56,999 bases of DNA from Gallionellaceae bacterium UBA6222 (GTDB lineage Bacteria; Pseudomonadota; Gammaproteobacteria; Burkholderiales; Gallionellaceae): positions 4,810-61,808 of the forward strand of contig DISA01000002.1 in the NCBI GenBank assembly GCA_002421915.1, given 5' to 3'. The position numbers and the translations under genes were made by a program. Of the stretch, positions 34,845-42,727 are shown in pieces (the stretch's first letter is position 1; every line of letters starts with the position of its first letter). A model generated the notes under the pieces. It worked only from the letters and a program-made list of their open reading frames with translations. It had not been told where the DNA came from and ran no database searches.

Positions 34845-35390
34845 TCACGAAATATTGTTTTTCTTCAAAGAAGTGTTCTTGTTCTTAAAAATAAAACCGC
34901 CCGTTGCCGCATGAAAATCAATCACCATGATACGGCCCGGTGCCAGGTCAACTGTTTCCTCGTGCACGTAGTTGAAGTCTTCACCCGCCGCGTGGTCTCT
35001 CAGCCGCGCCTTGAGCGTATGCACTCCCGCCTTCAAGGGAATACGCCGATAAATATTTGAAGTCCCGCTGCGTGCAAACCCGTTCGGTTTCATGATTACG
35101 TGGTAAAGCTGCACTCCGTCCATTTCCAGTTCGACCACCACATCCGCGCGCTCCCGGCTTGGACAGATTGTTGTTGACTTGCGCTGGTACATGGGTAATT
35201 GGGCGATCTCTTCCGGAGTGCGCTCCCGGCATGCCTCCTTGAGCTGGCCGGCATGACTGAAACTCAGCTTGATCAACGTTTCATCTGCCGAAAGATTGGT
35301 GTATTCAGGGAACGATGAGAAATAACCTATCGTCACCGCGAACAGCGCATAGAACAGCCCTTGACCCATATATTGCACGGGCTTAGTCAT
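34845..35390 (-). CDS. Membrane-anchored periplasmic protein, family not recognised
   Basis: A 181-residue protein with one N-terminal helix (about 8-26). The mostly beta periplasmic domain contains two Cys (C54, C76) that may form a disulfide, and ends in a basic Lys/Asn-rich tail. It overlaps the cytochrome b-FNR gene by eight bases and lies nine bases before the heme-copper-like gene, so all three are very probably one complex or its assembly system. The topology recalls FixH/CcoH-type assembly factors, but I see no diagnostic motif and do not assign it. Confidence 0.65.
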   Translation of the reverse strand: MTKPVQYMGQGLFYALFAVTIGYFSSFPEYTNLSADETLIKLSFSHAGQLKEACRERTPEEIAQLPMYQRKSTTICPSRERADVVVELEMDGVQLYHVIMKPNGFARSGTSNIYRRIPLKAGVHTLKARLRDHAAGEDFNYVHEETVDLAPGRIMVIDFHAATGGFIFKNKNTSLKKNNIS

Positions 35391-37320
35391 GTTTCACCTC
35401 CCCATCCGAACCTGGCACTTTGCTGGCATCAGGCTGATAACAGGCAATAACAAAGGCATCGGAAAAATACTGGTCTTCCGGCAACCCTTTGGCAACAAAT
35501 GGCGCACGGCTCGCCTCCACCATCTCCGGTGAACCGCAGGTATAGACCTGATATTCATCCAGTCTTTCGTGATCCTGTAGCACAGCCTCGTGCACCAACC
35601 CTGTTCTACCCTGCCAACCGTGCTCTGGTTTGGGCTCGGACAAAACAGGGATAAATTTGAAGTTGTCATGTTCCATCTGCCATTTCTCCGGCAAATCCGA
35701 GTATATGTCCACCGGTGTCCTTGCTCCCCAGTACAGGGTCATTGGACGTGTTACGCCAACCTTGAAAGCGTGTTCCACAATCCCCTTGATAGAGCCAAAG
35801 CCACATCCACCCGACATCAGGATAATCGGTTTCTGGCTATCTTCGTGCAAATAGAAATTGCCATATGGTCCCTCTATTTGCAGCGCATCCCCTTCCTTCA
35901 TCTGATTGAAGACGTGGCCAGTAAATTTGCCACCTTCCACACGTCGGATGTGCAGCTGCATATATTCCGATTCATGCGGGGCGTTGGCGATGGAATAGCT
36001 ACGCTTGCTCCCATCTTCCAGCAGAACGGCAATATACTGGCCCGCAATAAAATTCATACGCTCGTCACCTTCAGGCACCAATTTGATAAGCATCACATCA
36101 GGTGCTGCCCGATCCATTTCCTGCACGCGAAAACTCATGGTCCTTACCGGGAATCGTCTGTCCCGATCAACCTCATGGCACTCTATATCCAGATCCGATA
36201 GAGGCTTGGCACAACAGAAAAGGGCCTTGCCCTGTGTTTTTTCCGCTTCGGTAAGGACGCCTTCCTGGTAAGTACCATAATCAACCGTACCCTTCAGTAT
36301 TTTACCTTTGCACTCCCCGCATGCCCCATCACGGCAAACATAAGGCAAATTCAACCCTTGGCGTAATCCGGCTTCAAGTATGGTCTCCCCTTCCCTCGCA
36401 TTCAGGGTATGGCCGCATGGAATAGTGTGGATTTCATGCTCTCCCTTGCCGCGTTTGGACCATCCGATAAACGGTAATAACAAAATAAGGGCTGTGAACC
36501 CGCCAGATAATGCCCAGACTTTACCCGCCCCCCATGAATACAGCAGGGGAAATGTCCACAGATAGAACCAGTCGAATTTAAGTGTGAATGCCGCAGAATC
36601 AAGATCGCTATGCCCTTGGCTCAACGCTGGATAAACCAGTGACAGAACAACCAGAGTCAGGATCAACCCTATCGTGAGCGGTTTCGGTGGAGATGTTTTT
36701 GCCTGCGGAACGCGCTGGGTATGAATCCAGATGAGTCCGAAAATAGCCAGCGGGACACCTATATGGATGAGCGAAAGTAGCGAGAAGAAACGATCATTCA
36801 CACTGCCTAATTCAAGGAAGTTTCGCGCCAGTGGTGCGCTGAATATGGGCAGCCAGTCGAGCCATTCCGCACTGGCAACGGCAAGGAACTGCGCCAAACC
36901 ATCCCAAACCAACCAGTAGCCGTTAATACCGGCGATATAGACCAACCACAGCAATACGACACCCGTAAACCAGGAGAACCAGCGAAAATTTCGGTAACGG
37001 TCAAAGGCAAAATTGCGCAGCATGTGCAAAACACCGGCCACGATCATCGCGTCGGATGCATAGCGATGCAGGCTGCGCATGATACCACCGAGATACCACT
37101 GTTCATGGGTTATGCGCTCTACCGAGGCGAAGGCATCTTCCACGCCGGTATCATAAAAAATGTAAATGTAGAAGCCGCTGACTACGATTATCCAAAACAT
37201 CAAATAAGTAATCGCCCCCAGATAGTAAAAGGGATTGAGTTTTGCACCAAAAACGCCATTAAGCGCATTTTCAGTGCGCATAAATATGCTCTGGCCAATT
37301 CGCTGGAGTAATTTAATCAT
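35383..37320 (-). CDS. Chimeric diheme cytochrome b / [2Fe-2S] ferredoxin / FAD-NAD(P) reductase
   Basis: A 645-residue fusion. Residues about 1-288 are a bc1/b6-type cytochrome b with ligands H85, H99, H186 and H200. Residues about 295-385 are a plant-type [2Fe-2S] domain (C329, C334, C337, C369 or C370). Residues about 390-630 are a ferredoxin-NADP reductase module with the FAD motif RSYSIAN (440-446), a nucleotide-loop GGCGFGS (504-510, in place of the common GGTG), YTCGSPEMV (593-601) and the end motif YFSDAF (618-623). It could pass electrons between NAD(P)H and quinone or a partner enzyme through two b hemes. The ATG at 37320 is chosen; an upstream TTG is weaker. It lies between SCO and the anchored protein. 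Confidence 0.88.
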   Translation of the reverse strand: MIKLLQRIGQSIFMRTENALNGVFGAKLNPFYYLGAITYLMFWIIVVSGFYIYIFYDTGVEDAFASVERITHEQWYLGGIMRSLHRYASDAMIVAGVLHMLRNFAFDRYRNFRWFSWFTGVVLLWLVYIAGINGYWLVWDGLAQFLAVASAEWLDWLPIFSAPLARNFLELGSVNDRFFSLLSLIHIGVPLAIFGLIWIHTQRVPQAKTSPPKPLTIGLILTLVVLSLVYPALSQGHSDLDSAAFTLKFDWFYLWTFPLLYSWGAGKVWALSGGFTALILLLPFIGWSKRGKGEHEIHTIPCGHTLNAREGETILEAGLRQGLNLPYVCRDGACGECKGKILKGTVDYGTYQEGVLTEAEKTQGKALFCCAKPLSDLDIECHEVDRDRRFPVRTMSFRVQEMDRAAPDVMLIKLVPEGDERMNFIAGQYIAVLLEDGSKRSYSIANAPHESEYMQLHIRRVEGGKFTGHVFNQMKEGDALQIEGPYGNFYLHEDSQKPIILMSGGCGFGSIKGIVEHAFKVGVTRPMTLYWGARTPVDIYSDLPEKWQMEHDNFKFIPVLSEPKPEHGWQGRTGLVHEAVLQDHERLDEYQVYTCGSPEMVEASRAPFVAKGLPEDQYFSDAFVIACYQPDASKVPGSDGEVKHD

Positions 37321-37386
37321 GTGAAGTCCGTTGACAAATAACAATAGGTGAAATACGTATCAAGCCATCAGGAATAATGGCCGTAT

Positions 37387-38307
37387 TTATTGTGGTTCAT
37401 GAACGGGGTGTCCCCGTTTCGGACTGCGGCGATATTCGAATACGATCCACCATATAACAAGCAAAGAAACGAAAAATCCCCACCCAAATCCTAAAATTTC
37501 GTTGTAATTTACGACGTACTTTCCTGTCTTGGTGTCGTAAACCGTGCAAAAGAGTTTTACCTTATTGGCCATCCCGGCCAGCCCGGACTCTGCCGTTTTG
37601 ATGTTGTAGATCATATCCCTCATGGGTTCGAGCAGTGTCTTGTTCGGGAATTCTTCGCCGTAGATTTGACGGTAGACCTTTCCGTCCTGATCAATAAATG
37701 TTGTCTGCGTTATATGATTAAAGCCACCTTCATCGGTAGGGAAAAAAGTAAATCCCAAATCCCTGCTTATCTTGTTGATGGTTTCCGGGTCGGAACTGAC
37801 AAACTCCCAATTTTTCAGGTCAATCTCCATCCGCTTTGCAAACAGGTCCATCGCCTCTGGTGTATCGTTCTCCGTATCGAAACCTATGGTGAGTACCCCA
37901 AAGCTGTTTTCACCAAATGCAGACTGGGATAATTTCAGCGCGGTTAAACTTTTCGTAGTGGTCGCGCAAATGATCGGGCAATGCGTATAGATCATGCTGA
38001 TCACCAACGGCTTGCCCCGGTAATCGGAAAGACGCACCGTGCGTCCACTCCTGTCGAGGAAGGTGTAGTCACCGACCTGATTGCCGATTGCGGCTTGGCT
38101 TATGCGTAGAATTTCTTTTTCGTCAAAAACCTGCGGGGGAAGTTTCTCCGCTTGCTCAAGTGATCTGGTGTTTGTTGCAACCGACTGTTTGACTTTCACA
38201 CGACCGTTATCCCAATCTTGGGATAAATAAAACAGCATCCCGGGCAACAAAATCCCAAAGGTCAAGACAGCCAAGCTTATCGGCAGGAGATAGCGACGCA
38301 TGTTCAT
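37387..38307 (-). CDS. senC: SCO1/SenC-family copper chaperone, long form
   Basis: A 306-residue protein with an N-terminal anchor (about 8-30), a thioredoxin-like SCO domain with CPIIC near residue 110 and the distal His in FNHITQTTF near 198, and a second hydrophobic helix near the C-terminus (about 270-292). That C-terminal anchor makes it longer than ordinary SCO proteins (about 200 residues). It would load CuA of subunit II. In Nitrosomonas a senC gene follows norSY, the basis for the symbol. It heads the unit SCO, cytochrome b-FNR, anchored protein, heme-copper-like protein. Confidence 0.85.
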   Translation of the reverse strand: MNMRRYLLPISLAVLTFGILLPGMLFYLSQDWDNGRVKVKQSVATNTRSLEQAEKLPPQVFDEKEILRISQAAIGNQVGDYTFLDRSGRTVRLSDYRGKPLVISMIYTHCPIICATTTKSLTALKLSQSAFGENSFGVLTIGFDTENDTPEAMDLFAKRMEIDLKNWEFVSSDPETINKISRDLGFTFFPTDEGGFNHITQTTFIDQDGKVYRQIYGEEFPNKTLLEPMRDMIYNIKTAESGLAGMANKVKLFCTVYDTKTGKYVVNYNEILGFGWGFFVSLLVIWWIVFEYRRSPKRGHPVHEPQ

Positions 38308-38444
38308 GCTTCCTTAGAATTTACGATTTATCAAAATGGTGCCGCTTCAATTGAACTAAATACAGGTTAGCGGAAGACTATAACCTTGGCATGATATCCC
38401 CAAAGCACAAGTCATAAAACTCTCTGGCAATAGGGTTTTTAACA

Positions 38445-38490
38445 GAATTAAAAAAATAAAAGCCCGTCCACGTGTTGCACAGACGGGCTT
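38445..38490 (-). terminator. Rho-independent terminator after heme O synthase
   Basis: AAGCCCGTC (38460-38468) pairs with GACGGGCTT (38482-38490) around a 13-base loop. On the minus strand it is followed by a T-rich tract (A-rich on plus, 38450-38460). It separates ctaB from the SCO unit. Confidence 0.9.
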
Positions 38491-38506
38491 GGTTTGCACA
38501 GTAAAA

Positions 38507-39385
38507 TCAGGTGCCGAAATTTATTTCCAGCATCAGTGCAACCATTAGCACAGTAAATTGGACCAACGAAGCAACAAAATTCGCCATTGCTGTTTCTTTT
38601 GTCGGATTGTGCAGCAACTGCACACTCTTCATCAGGAAGTAACTACCTCCCAGCAAAGCCCCGGCAAGATAAATCCAGCCCAGACCGTAGAACACCGGTA
38701 GCAGGGAAACTAATACCAGAAGAATCGTATGCCCCAAAATGATTCGTGCCGCTTTCTTATCACCTTTAACAACTGGCAGCATAGGGACGCCTGCCGCTGC
38801 ATATTGCTCACGAATAACGATAGCCAAGCTCCAGAAATGGGGGGGAGTCCACAGGAACAGCACCAATGCCAAGAGCCAAGGGAGTGGACCGAAGGAGGGA
38901 TCGACAGCGGCCGCACCGGCAAGTACCGCAAAACTTCCAGCCAAGCCACCGAATACAATATTCAGCCAAGTACGGCGCTTCAGCCAAGCCGTATAAACAA
39001 TGGCATAGGTAAACGCACCAAGGAAGATGTTCAGTGCCGTCATTGCATTGAATGCAAAGGCAGCCGATGTCACGGCAACCGCCAACATAAGCCCGATAAT
39101 CACCAGCCATTTGGGGCTGTGCTCAAAAAAACCATTCACAAATGGGCGTTTTTCGGTGCGCGCCATTTTTGCGTCAATATCACATTCAAAATACTGGTTA
39201 AAAGCGCCTGCAGCTGCGGAAGCCATCATAACCGCCAGTGACAGGATCAGAACTTGCCAACTTGACAGAGACGCTCCCGGTGTAATTGCCATACCGCCCA
39301 ACGCTGCCAGTGTAATCACCACTCCTATGCGCAACTTGAAAACATTCACATACTGCTTGACGGCCATCATCGTTCCCATACTCAT
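38507..39385 (-). CDS. ctaB: Heme O synthase (protoheme IX farnesyltransferase)
   Basis: A 292-residue UbiA-family prenyltransferase with about nine helices. The first Asp-rich site is NQYFECDIDAKMARTEKRP (about residues 66-85), and a YTAWLKRRTWLNIVFGG segment follows near 131; these bind farnesyl diphosphate. It makes heme O from protoheme; CtaA then makes heme A. The ATG at 39385 is preceded by an AGGGAAGAGGGG site. Terminators on both sides suggest it is transcribed on its own between the NorSY-like unit and the SCO unit. Confidence 0.92.
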   Translation of the reverse strand: MSMGTMMAVKQYVNVFKLRIGVVITLAALGGMAITPGASLSSWQVLILSLAVMMASAAAGAFNQYFECDIDAKMARTEKRPFVNGFFEHSPKWLVIIGLMLAVAVTSAAFAFNAMTALNIFLGAFTYAIVYTAWLKRRTWLNIVFGGLAGSFAVLAGAAAVDPSFGPLPWLLALVLFLWTPPHFWSLAIVIREQYAAAGVPMLPVVKGDKKAARIILGHTILLVLVSLLPVFYGLGWIYLAGALLGGSYFLMKSVQLLHNPTKETAMANFVASLVQFTVLMVALMLEINFGT

Positions 39386-39530
39386 CCCCTCTTCCCTACA
39401 GCGCACTGATTGGTTTTTTTGACGTATTTTACGATTGAATACTTCTAACTTAAGTCGCCACGATTAGGTAGTTGCACATTTCCGACTTGAGTTAGAGGTA
39501 TCCCCCTAACTTTGATTCGATTACTTCGAC

Positions 39531-39568
39531 TAAAAAATCCGGGAAGGACACTGAAGCATCCTCCCCGG
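39531..39568 (-). terminator. Rho-independent terminator after the NorS-like gene
   Basis: CCGGGAAGGA (39539-39548) pairs with TCCTCCCCGG (39559-39568) with one mismatch around a 10-base loop. On the minus strand it is followed by T6 (plus A6 at 39532-39537). It ends the subunit II/subunit I transcript. Confidence 0.88.
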
Positions 39569-39581
39569 CGTTTTGGTCACT

Positions 39582-41288
39582 TTAAGACAGGCCCCAAATG
39601 GTGGACAAGTACTTGAAGTTCACGAAGTAGTACAGCACGATCGTTGCAAACAGAATCATCGCAAGAACGAATGTGCCTGGTGCTTCCATGCCCCACATGC
39701 CGACATGCTTCTTGCCGGTTCTTTCGGCTACCACGTCAGCATCTTCAACTTTCGGCCACGGCGCAGAATCTTCTGCGATACGCTCACCAGTGAAGATGGA
39801 TGCCAGTACGACCACGATAAACATGACCGCACCAACCGACATGATCACCCCAAAGATTTCACCCAAGTCCATCAAACCTTTGGCGATTTCCGGATATTCA
39901 TAAGCCAGCGGTTGACCGGCAAAGGTAATATCCGCATGACGGCGTTGCACGCCTAGTGTGCCCGCACCCATCAGTGCAATCGAGAACACCCAGGCACCCA
40001 GACTAAAGATGTAGGGCTGCCATTTAGCCATGCCCGCCAATGCAATCTTGCGCTGGAACACCACCGGGATCAGCCAGTAGGTCACCGCCATAAATGCCAT
40101 GGTAGTACCGACCACGAGGGTGCCATGGAAGTGGCCAGGCAGATACATTGTGTTGTGGATAACCATGTTGATCTGCTCCACACTCATCACCACGCCGGTA
40201 ACACCACCGATGAAACCGAAGCCCACCAGCGACAGGAACATGCCGGAGAATACCGGATTACCCCAGGGCGCCTTGCGCAACCAAGTGAATAGGCCGGTAT
40301 CAATCCCCTTTCTGCGTTGCGCAAGCTCGATGGAGCCTGGAACGGTCAAGCCGTGGATCATACTGGCCAATACCGCGAGGTAAATCGCGTAGCTGGTATT
40401 GAATATCTTCCAGGCGGAAGTCAATCCCGGGTCAGACAGCAGGTGGTGAGCGGAACCCAGTTGCAGGAACAGGATATACAACAGGAACGCACCACGACTG
40501 ACCTTCTCGGACATCGGCTTGGCGCCAAATACCAGTGATGCGATCAGGTACCAGATGGAGATATGGGCCACCACGTTGATTTGCTGTGAAGAGTGACCAA
40601 ATGCCCACCAGATAACGCGATACATCATCGGATCGATATATCCGATCAACCCAACCGACCACAAAAATGTCGGAATCAGGATCATCGCGCCGGAAACCAG
40701 GGTGAAAACCGCAATCACGGTAGCCGTTACGCCACCGAATACAACCAGAGGAAGCGACCCTTGATACGTTTTCTCTCTCTTGGCAACCACCAGCGTACCG
40801 AGGAACACGAAACAGCCGATCAATGCACCCACAGCAAAGATGATCAAGCCCAGGTAGAAGTGTGGCTCTGCCTGCAATGGCGGGTAGGAGGTCATCATCA
40901 CACTGGAATTGCCTCCCAGTACCGCCACGGCAACCAGGGCAGCACCAACGAGCATCAGCCAGAACTGCGCCCAAGCCCAGCGAGGTGTTGCGATTCGGTT
41001 GCCCAGCACGTGCGCACCGAGGAAATACAGCACGGCCATTTCAAAGAAAATGATCCACACCACCAAATTAACCAAACCATGCGCCGTCAAAGCCAGATAA
41101 AACAGCTCTGGACTGAGCAGTTGCACACTTGGCATACGGGTAAGCGCTACGCCGAGCCCGAACAAGCCACCAACCAGCAGGAACACCACGGCCGCAACCG
41201 CATTCCACTTGACCAGTGTATTGGCCGTTCTGTGGATCTTGAGACCGGATACGGGATCGACACGAAAATCAGATGTTGTTGTCGCCAT
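39582..41288 (-). CDS. norS: NorS-like heme-copper reductase subunit I (NO reductase, tyrosine replaced by Gln)
   Basis: A 568-residue membrane protein resembling B-type (ba3-like) oxidase subunit I. Ligands: H70 (low-spin heme), H232, H281 and H282 (CuB), H386 (high-spin heme) and H388 (low-spin heme). Oxidases have His-x3-Tyr at the H232 site (the cross-linked Tyr needed for O2 cleavage); here it is H232-SSQ-Q236, so O2 reduction is unlikely and NO reduction is likely. The closest described group is the sNOR/NorSY enzyme of Nitrosomonas; other oxidase-derived NOR groups (eNOR, bNOR) are the alternative. It starts six bases after subunit II, whose last codons form its ribosome-binding site. 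Confidence 0.75.
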   Translation of the reverse strand: MATTTSDFRVDPVSGLKIHRTANTLVKWNAVAAVVFLLVGGLFGLGVALTRMPSVQLLSPELFYLALTAHGLVNLVVWIIFFEMAVLYFLGAHVLGNRIATPRWAWAQFWLMLVGAALVAVAVLGGNSSVMMTSYPPLQAEPHFYLGLIIFAVGALIGCFVFLGTLVVAKREKTYQGSLPLVVFGGVTATVIAVFTLVSGAMILIPTFLWSVGLIGYIDPMMYRVIWWAFGHSSQQINVVAHISIWYLIASLVFGAKPMSEKVSRGAFLLYILFLQLGSAHHLLSDPGLTSAWKIFNTSYAIYLAVLASMIHGLTVPGSIELAQRRKGIDTGLFTWLRKAPWGNPVFSGMFLSLVGFGFIGGVTGVVMSVEQINMVIHNTMYLPGHFHGTLVVGTTMAFMAVTYWLIPVVFQRKIALAGMAKWQPYIFSLGAWVFSIALMGAGTLGVQRRHADITFAGQPLAYEYPEIAKGLMDLGEIFGVIMSVGAVMFIVVVLASIFTGERIAEDSAPWPKVEDADVVAERTGKKHVGMWGMEAPGTFVLAMILFATIVLYYFVNFKYLSTIWGLS

Positions 41289-41294
41289 TATTTT

Positions 41295-41849
41295 TTACTC
41301 CTTTACGTATATTCTGCCCAGCATCGAATGGTGCCCGATGCCACCGGCGCCGCCGCAGTATTCGCCGCATGCTATGGCGAAAATACCGGTTTTATTTGGG
41401 GTTACAGTAGTGACCTGCTCATAACCGGGATAAACCTGAAAGTTGATATTTTCCGGCTGCAAGGAGAACCCGTGACCCACATCGTAGGAGGAGATATGCA
41501 GGCGATATTTCTCACCTTTCTTCAACTCAAGAATGGGGCGATATTGCCATTGCATGGCTGCCAGATAGACGTCGCTACCGGGCGGTGGGGCCACTACAGG
41601 CTCGCCAGTCGCTTCGTCAGTGCGAATCGTGTATTTTTCCGTCATCGCATCCACTTTGGCGGCGTAAACATCCACGGTGGTTCGATAAGTCTCGTTACTC
41701 ATGTTCTGCGGCCCAACAAAGTGCCAGCCGATCATCCAGACAAACATGAATATGCACCACGCAAATGCAAGCACAATCCACCATATTTCGGTACGTTCAA
41801 TTGGTTCGCGCCACCAGTCCGCGACGGGGGGGGTATAAGCTGTTCCCAT
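41295..41849 (-). CDS. norY: NorY-like subunit II with CuA site
   Basis: A 184-residue protein with one N-terminal helix (about 22-44) and a periplasmic cupredoxin domain. CuA ligands are present: H126 (DVGHGFSLQPE), C161, E163, C165, H173 or H174, and M176. The loop reads C-x3-C-x7-H-x2-M, whereas oxidases have C-x3-C-x3-H-x2-M, so four residues (Gly/Ala-rich) are inserted between the second Cys and the His. It accepts electrons from a c-type cytochrome, probably one of the local ones. AAGGAG precedes the ATG. Confidence 0.8.
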   Translation of the reverse strand: MGTAYTPPVADWWREPIERTEIWWIVLAFAWCIFMFVWMIGWHFVGPQNMSNETYRTTVDVYAAKVDAMTEKYTIRTDEATGEPVVAPPPGSDVYLAAMQWQYRPILELKKGEKYRLHISSYDVGHGFSLQPENINFQVYPGYEQVTTVTPNKTGIFAIACGEYCGGAGGIGHHSMLGRIYVKE

Positions 41850-41904
41850 GGTTGTATTTCTCCTTAACTAAAAGTTGATTAATTTTTCCTGGATGCAACG
41901 CTGA

Positions 41905-42060
41905 TCATGGGGCGGGCACAACATTCATAACATCCCACAACCCCCAAAACGTATAAATCACCATGGGAACCAATACGCCAATGGCCAACATAAGCCACTG
42001 GTTATCCAAAGCTTTTTGCATAAAATGCGGGCTTACACCACTTGAATTTGATTCGGACAT
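41905..42060 (-). CDS. 51-residue single-helix protein, probable subunit IIa
   Basis: A short gene that starts at ATG 42060 after a strong AAGGGAGGAG site and ends at TGA 41905. The product has a polar N-terminus (MSESNSSGVSPHFMQK) and one hydrophobic helix (about residues 22-42). It lies 55 bases before subunit II. B-type oxidases carry a subunit IIa of about 35-50 residues in just this place, so this is the likely counterpart. Confidence 0.7.
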   Translation of the reverse strand: MSESNSSGVSPHFMQKALDNQWLMLAIGVLVPMVIYTFWGLWDVMNVVPAP

Positions 42061-42141
42061 TTTTACTCCTCCCTTAACGTTGACAAATCATCCCAACCGA
42101 CAAACTACTGCAGTAACAAACACTCAAAAAAAACCAAAAAA

Positions 42142-42285
42142 TTAACGGCCAAGTAGCGCGAACATGCCAATAAGAAAGTAAAGCAAGGCTCCCGTCGCTA
42201 TCAAGACCATTAACAAATACAAACCATTACTGCGCAACTGGCTGATAAAACCAGAAAAAACACCAACTGACTGAAGTTGCTCCAT
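42142..42285 (-). CDS. 47-residue single-helix membrane protein
   Basis: A short gene that starts at ATG 42285 after AAGGAGAG and ends at TAA 42142. Its product begins MEQLQSVGVFSG and has one hydrophobic helix (about residues 20-45). It is the first gene of the NorSY-like unit and lies about 180 bases downstream of the predicted promoter. No family is recognised; a small structural or assembly subunit is the best guess. Confidence 0.6.
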   Translation of the reverse strand: MEQLQSVGVFSGFISQLRSNGLYLLMVLIATGALLYFLIGMFALLGR

Positions 42286-42462
42286 ATGTACTCTCCTTGC
42301 TAACTCAAAAATTGTAAAGAATACTCTCCTTCAGCATCCTTACCAGACAACAAAATCACGCCAGCCCGTGACTTTAAGAGGCTTTTGTTGACGTTGAGCT
42401 AAACACAACTGAGCACTTCCACGCTCGGTCAACCCACACTCAAACCTTCAACCAAAATTAAT

Positions 42463-42517
42463 ACATGTATCTAAAATACATTTTTAGAACATTAACCCTG
42501 ACATTAGCGATTGTCAA
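42463..42517 (-). promoter_or_regulatory. Promoter and NsrR-like operator of the NorSY-like operon
   Basis: On the minus strand: TTGACA (plus 42512-42517), a 17-base spacer, TAATGT (42489-42494), then AAATGTA-N7-TACATGT (plus ACATGTA-N7-TACATTT at 42463-42483) over the start of transcription. Thirteen of fourteen half-site bases fit the shared motif, and the core ATGTAT-N5-ATACAT is perfectly palindromic. A leader of about 180 bases follows. The rest of the gap up to 42727 shows no gene. Confidence 0.75.
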
Positions 42518-42727
42518 GCAAAACTGCGTCAAATTGCCGCACCTCTTTTGCCTTAAATTATCAAGGTCCTTTTTAGCTTGATCCGAGCTTGTGCAGGTTG
42601 ACGAATATCTTTATTATCACCCGGCCTCGTGGAATCTGTCTGCCCCTTGAAGTATTGGCCTTTACCAAATCAGTGCAACCTCGGGCGCCACCACCGATGC
42701 ACATCATCCAATTCGTGGCCATTCAAC

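Noticed and set aside
39582..41288. Ordinary ba3-type cytochrome c oxidase as the call for subunit I
   Set aside because: The cross-linked active-site Tyr is Gln, which argues against O2 reduction.
40593..41867. Plus-strand open frame opposite the NorSY-like genes
   Set aside because: His/Gln/Asn-rich shadow with no domain; the minus-strand genes carry metal ligands and ribosome-binding sites.
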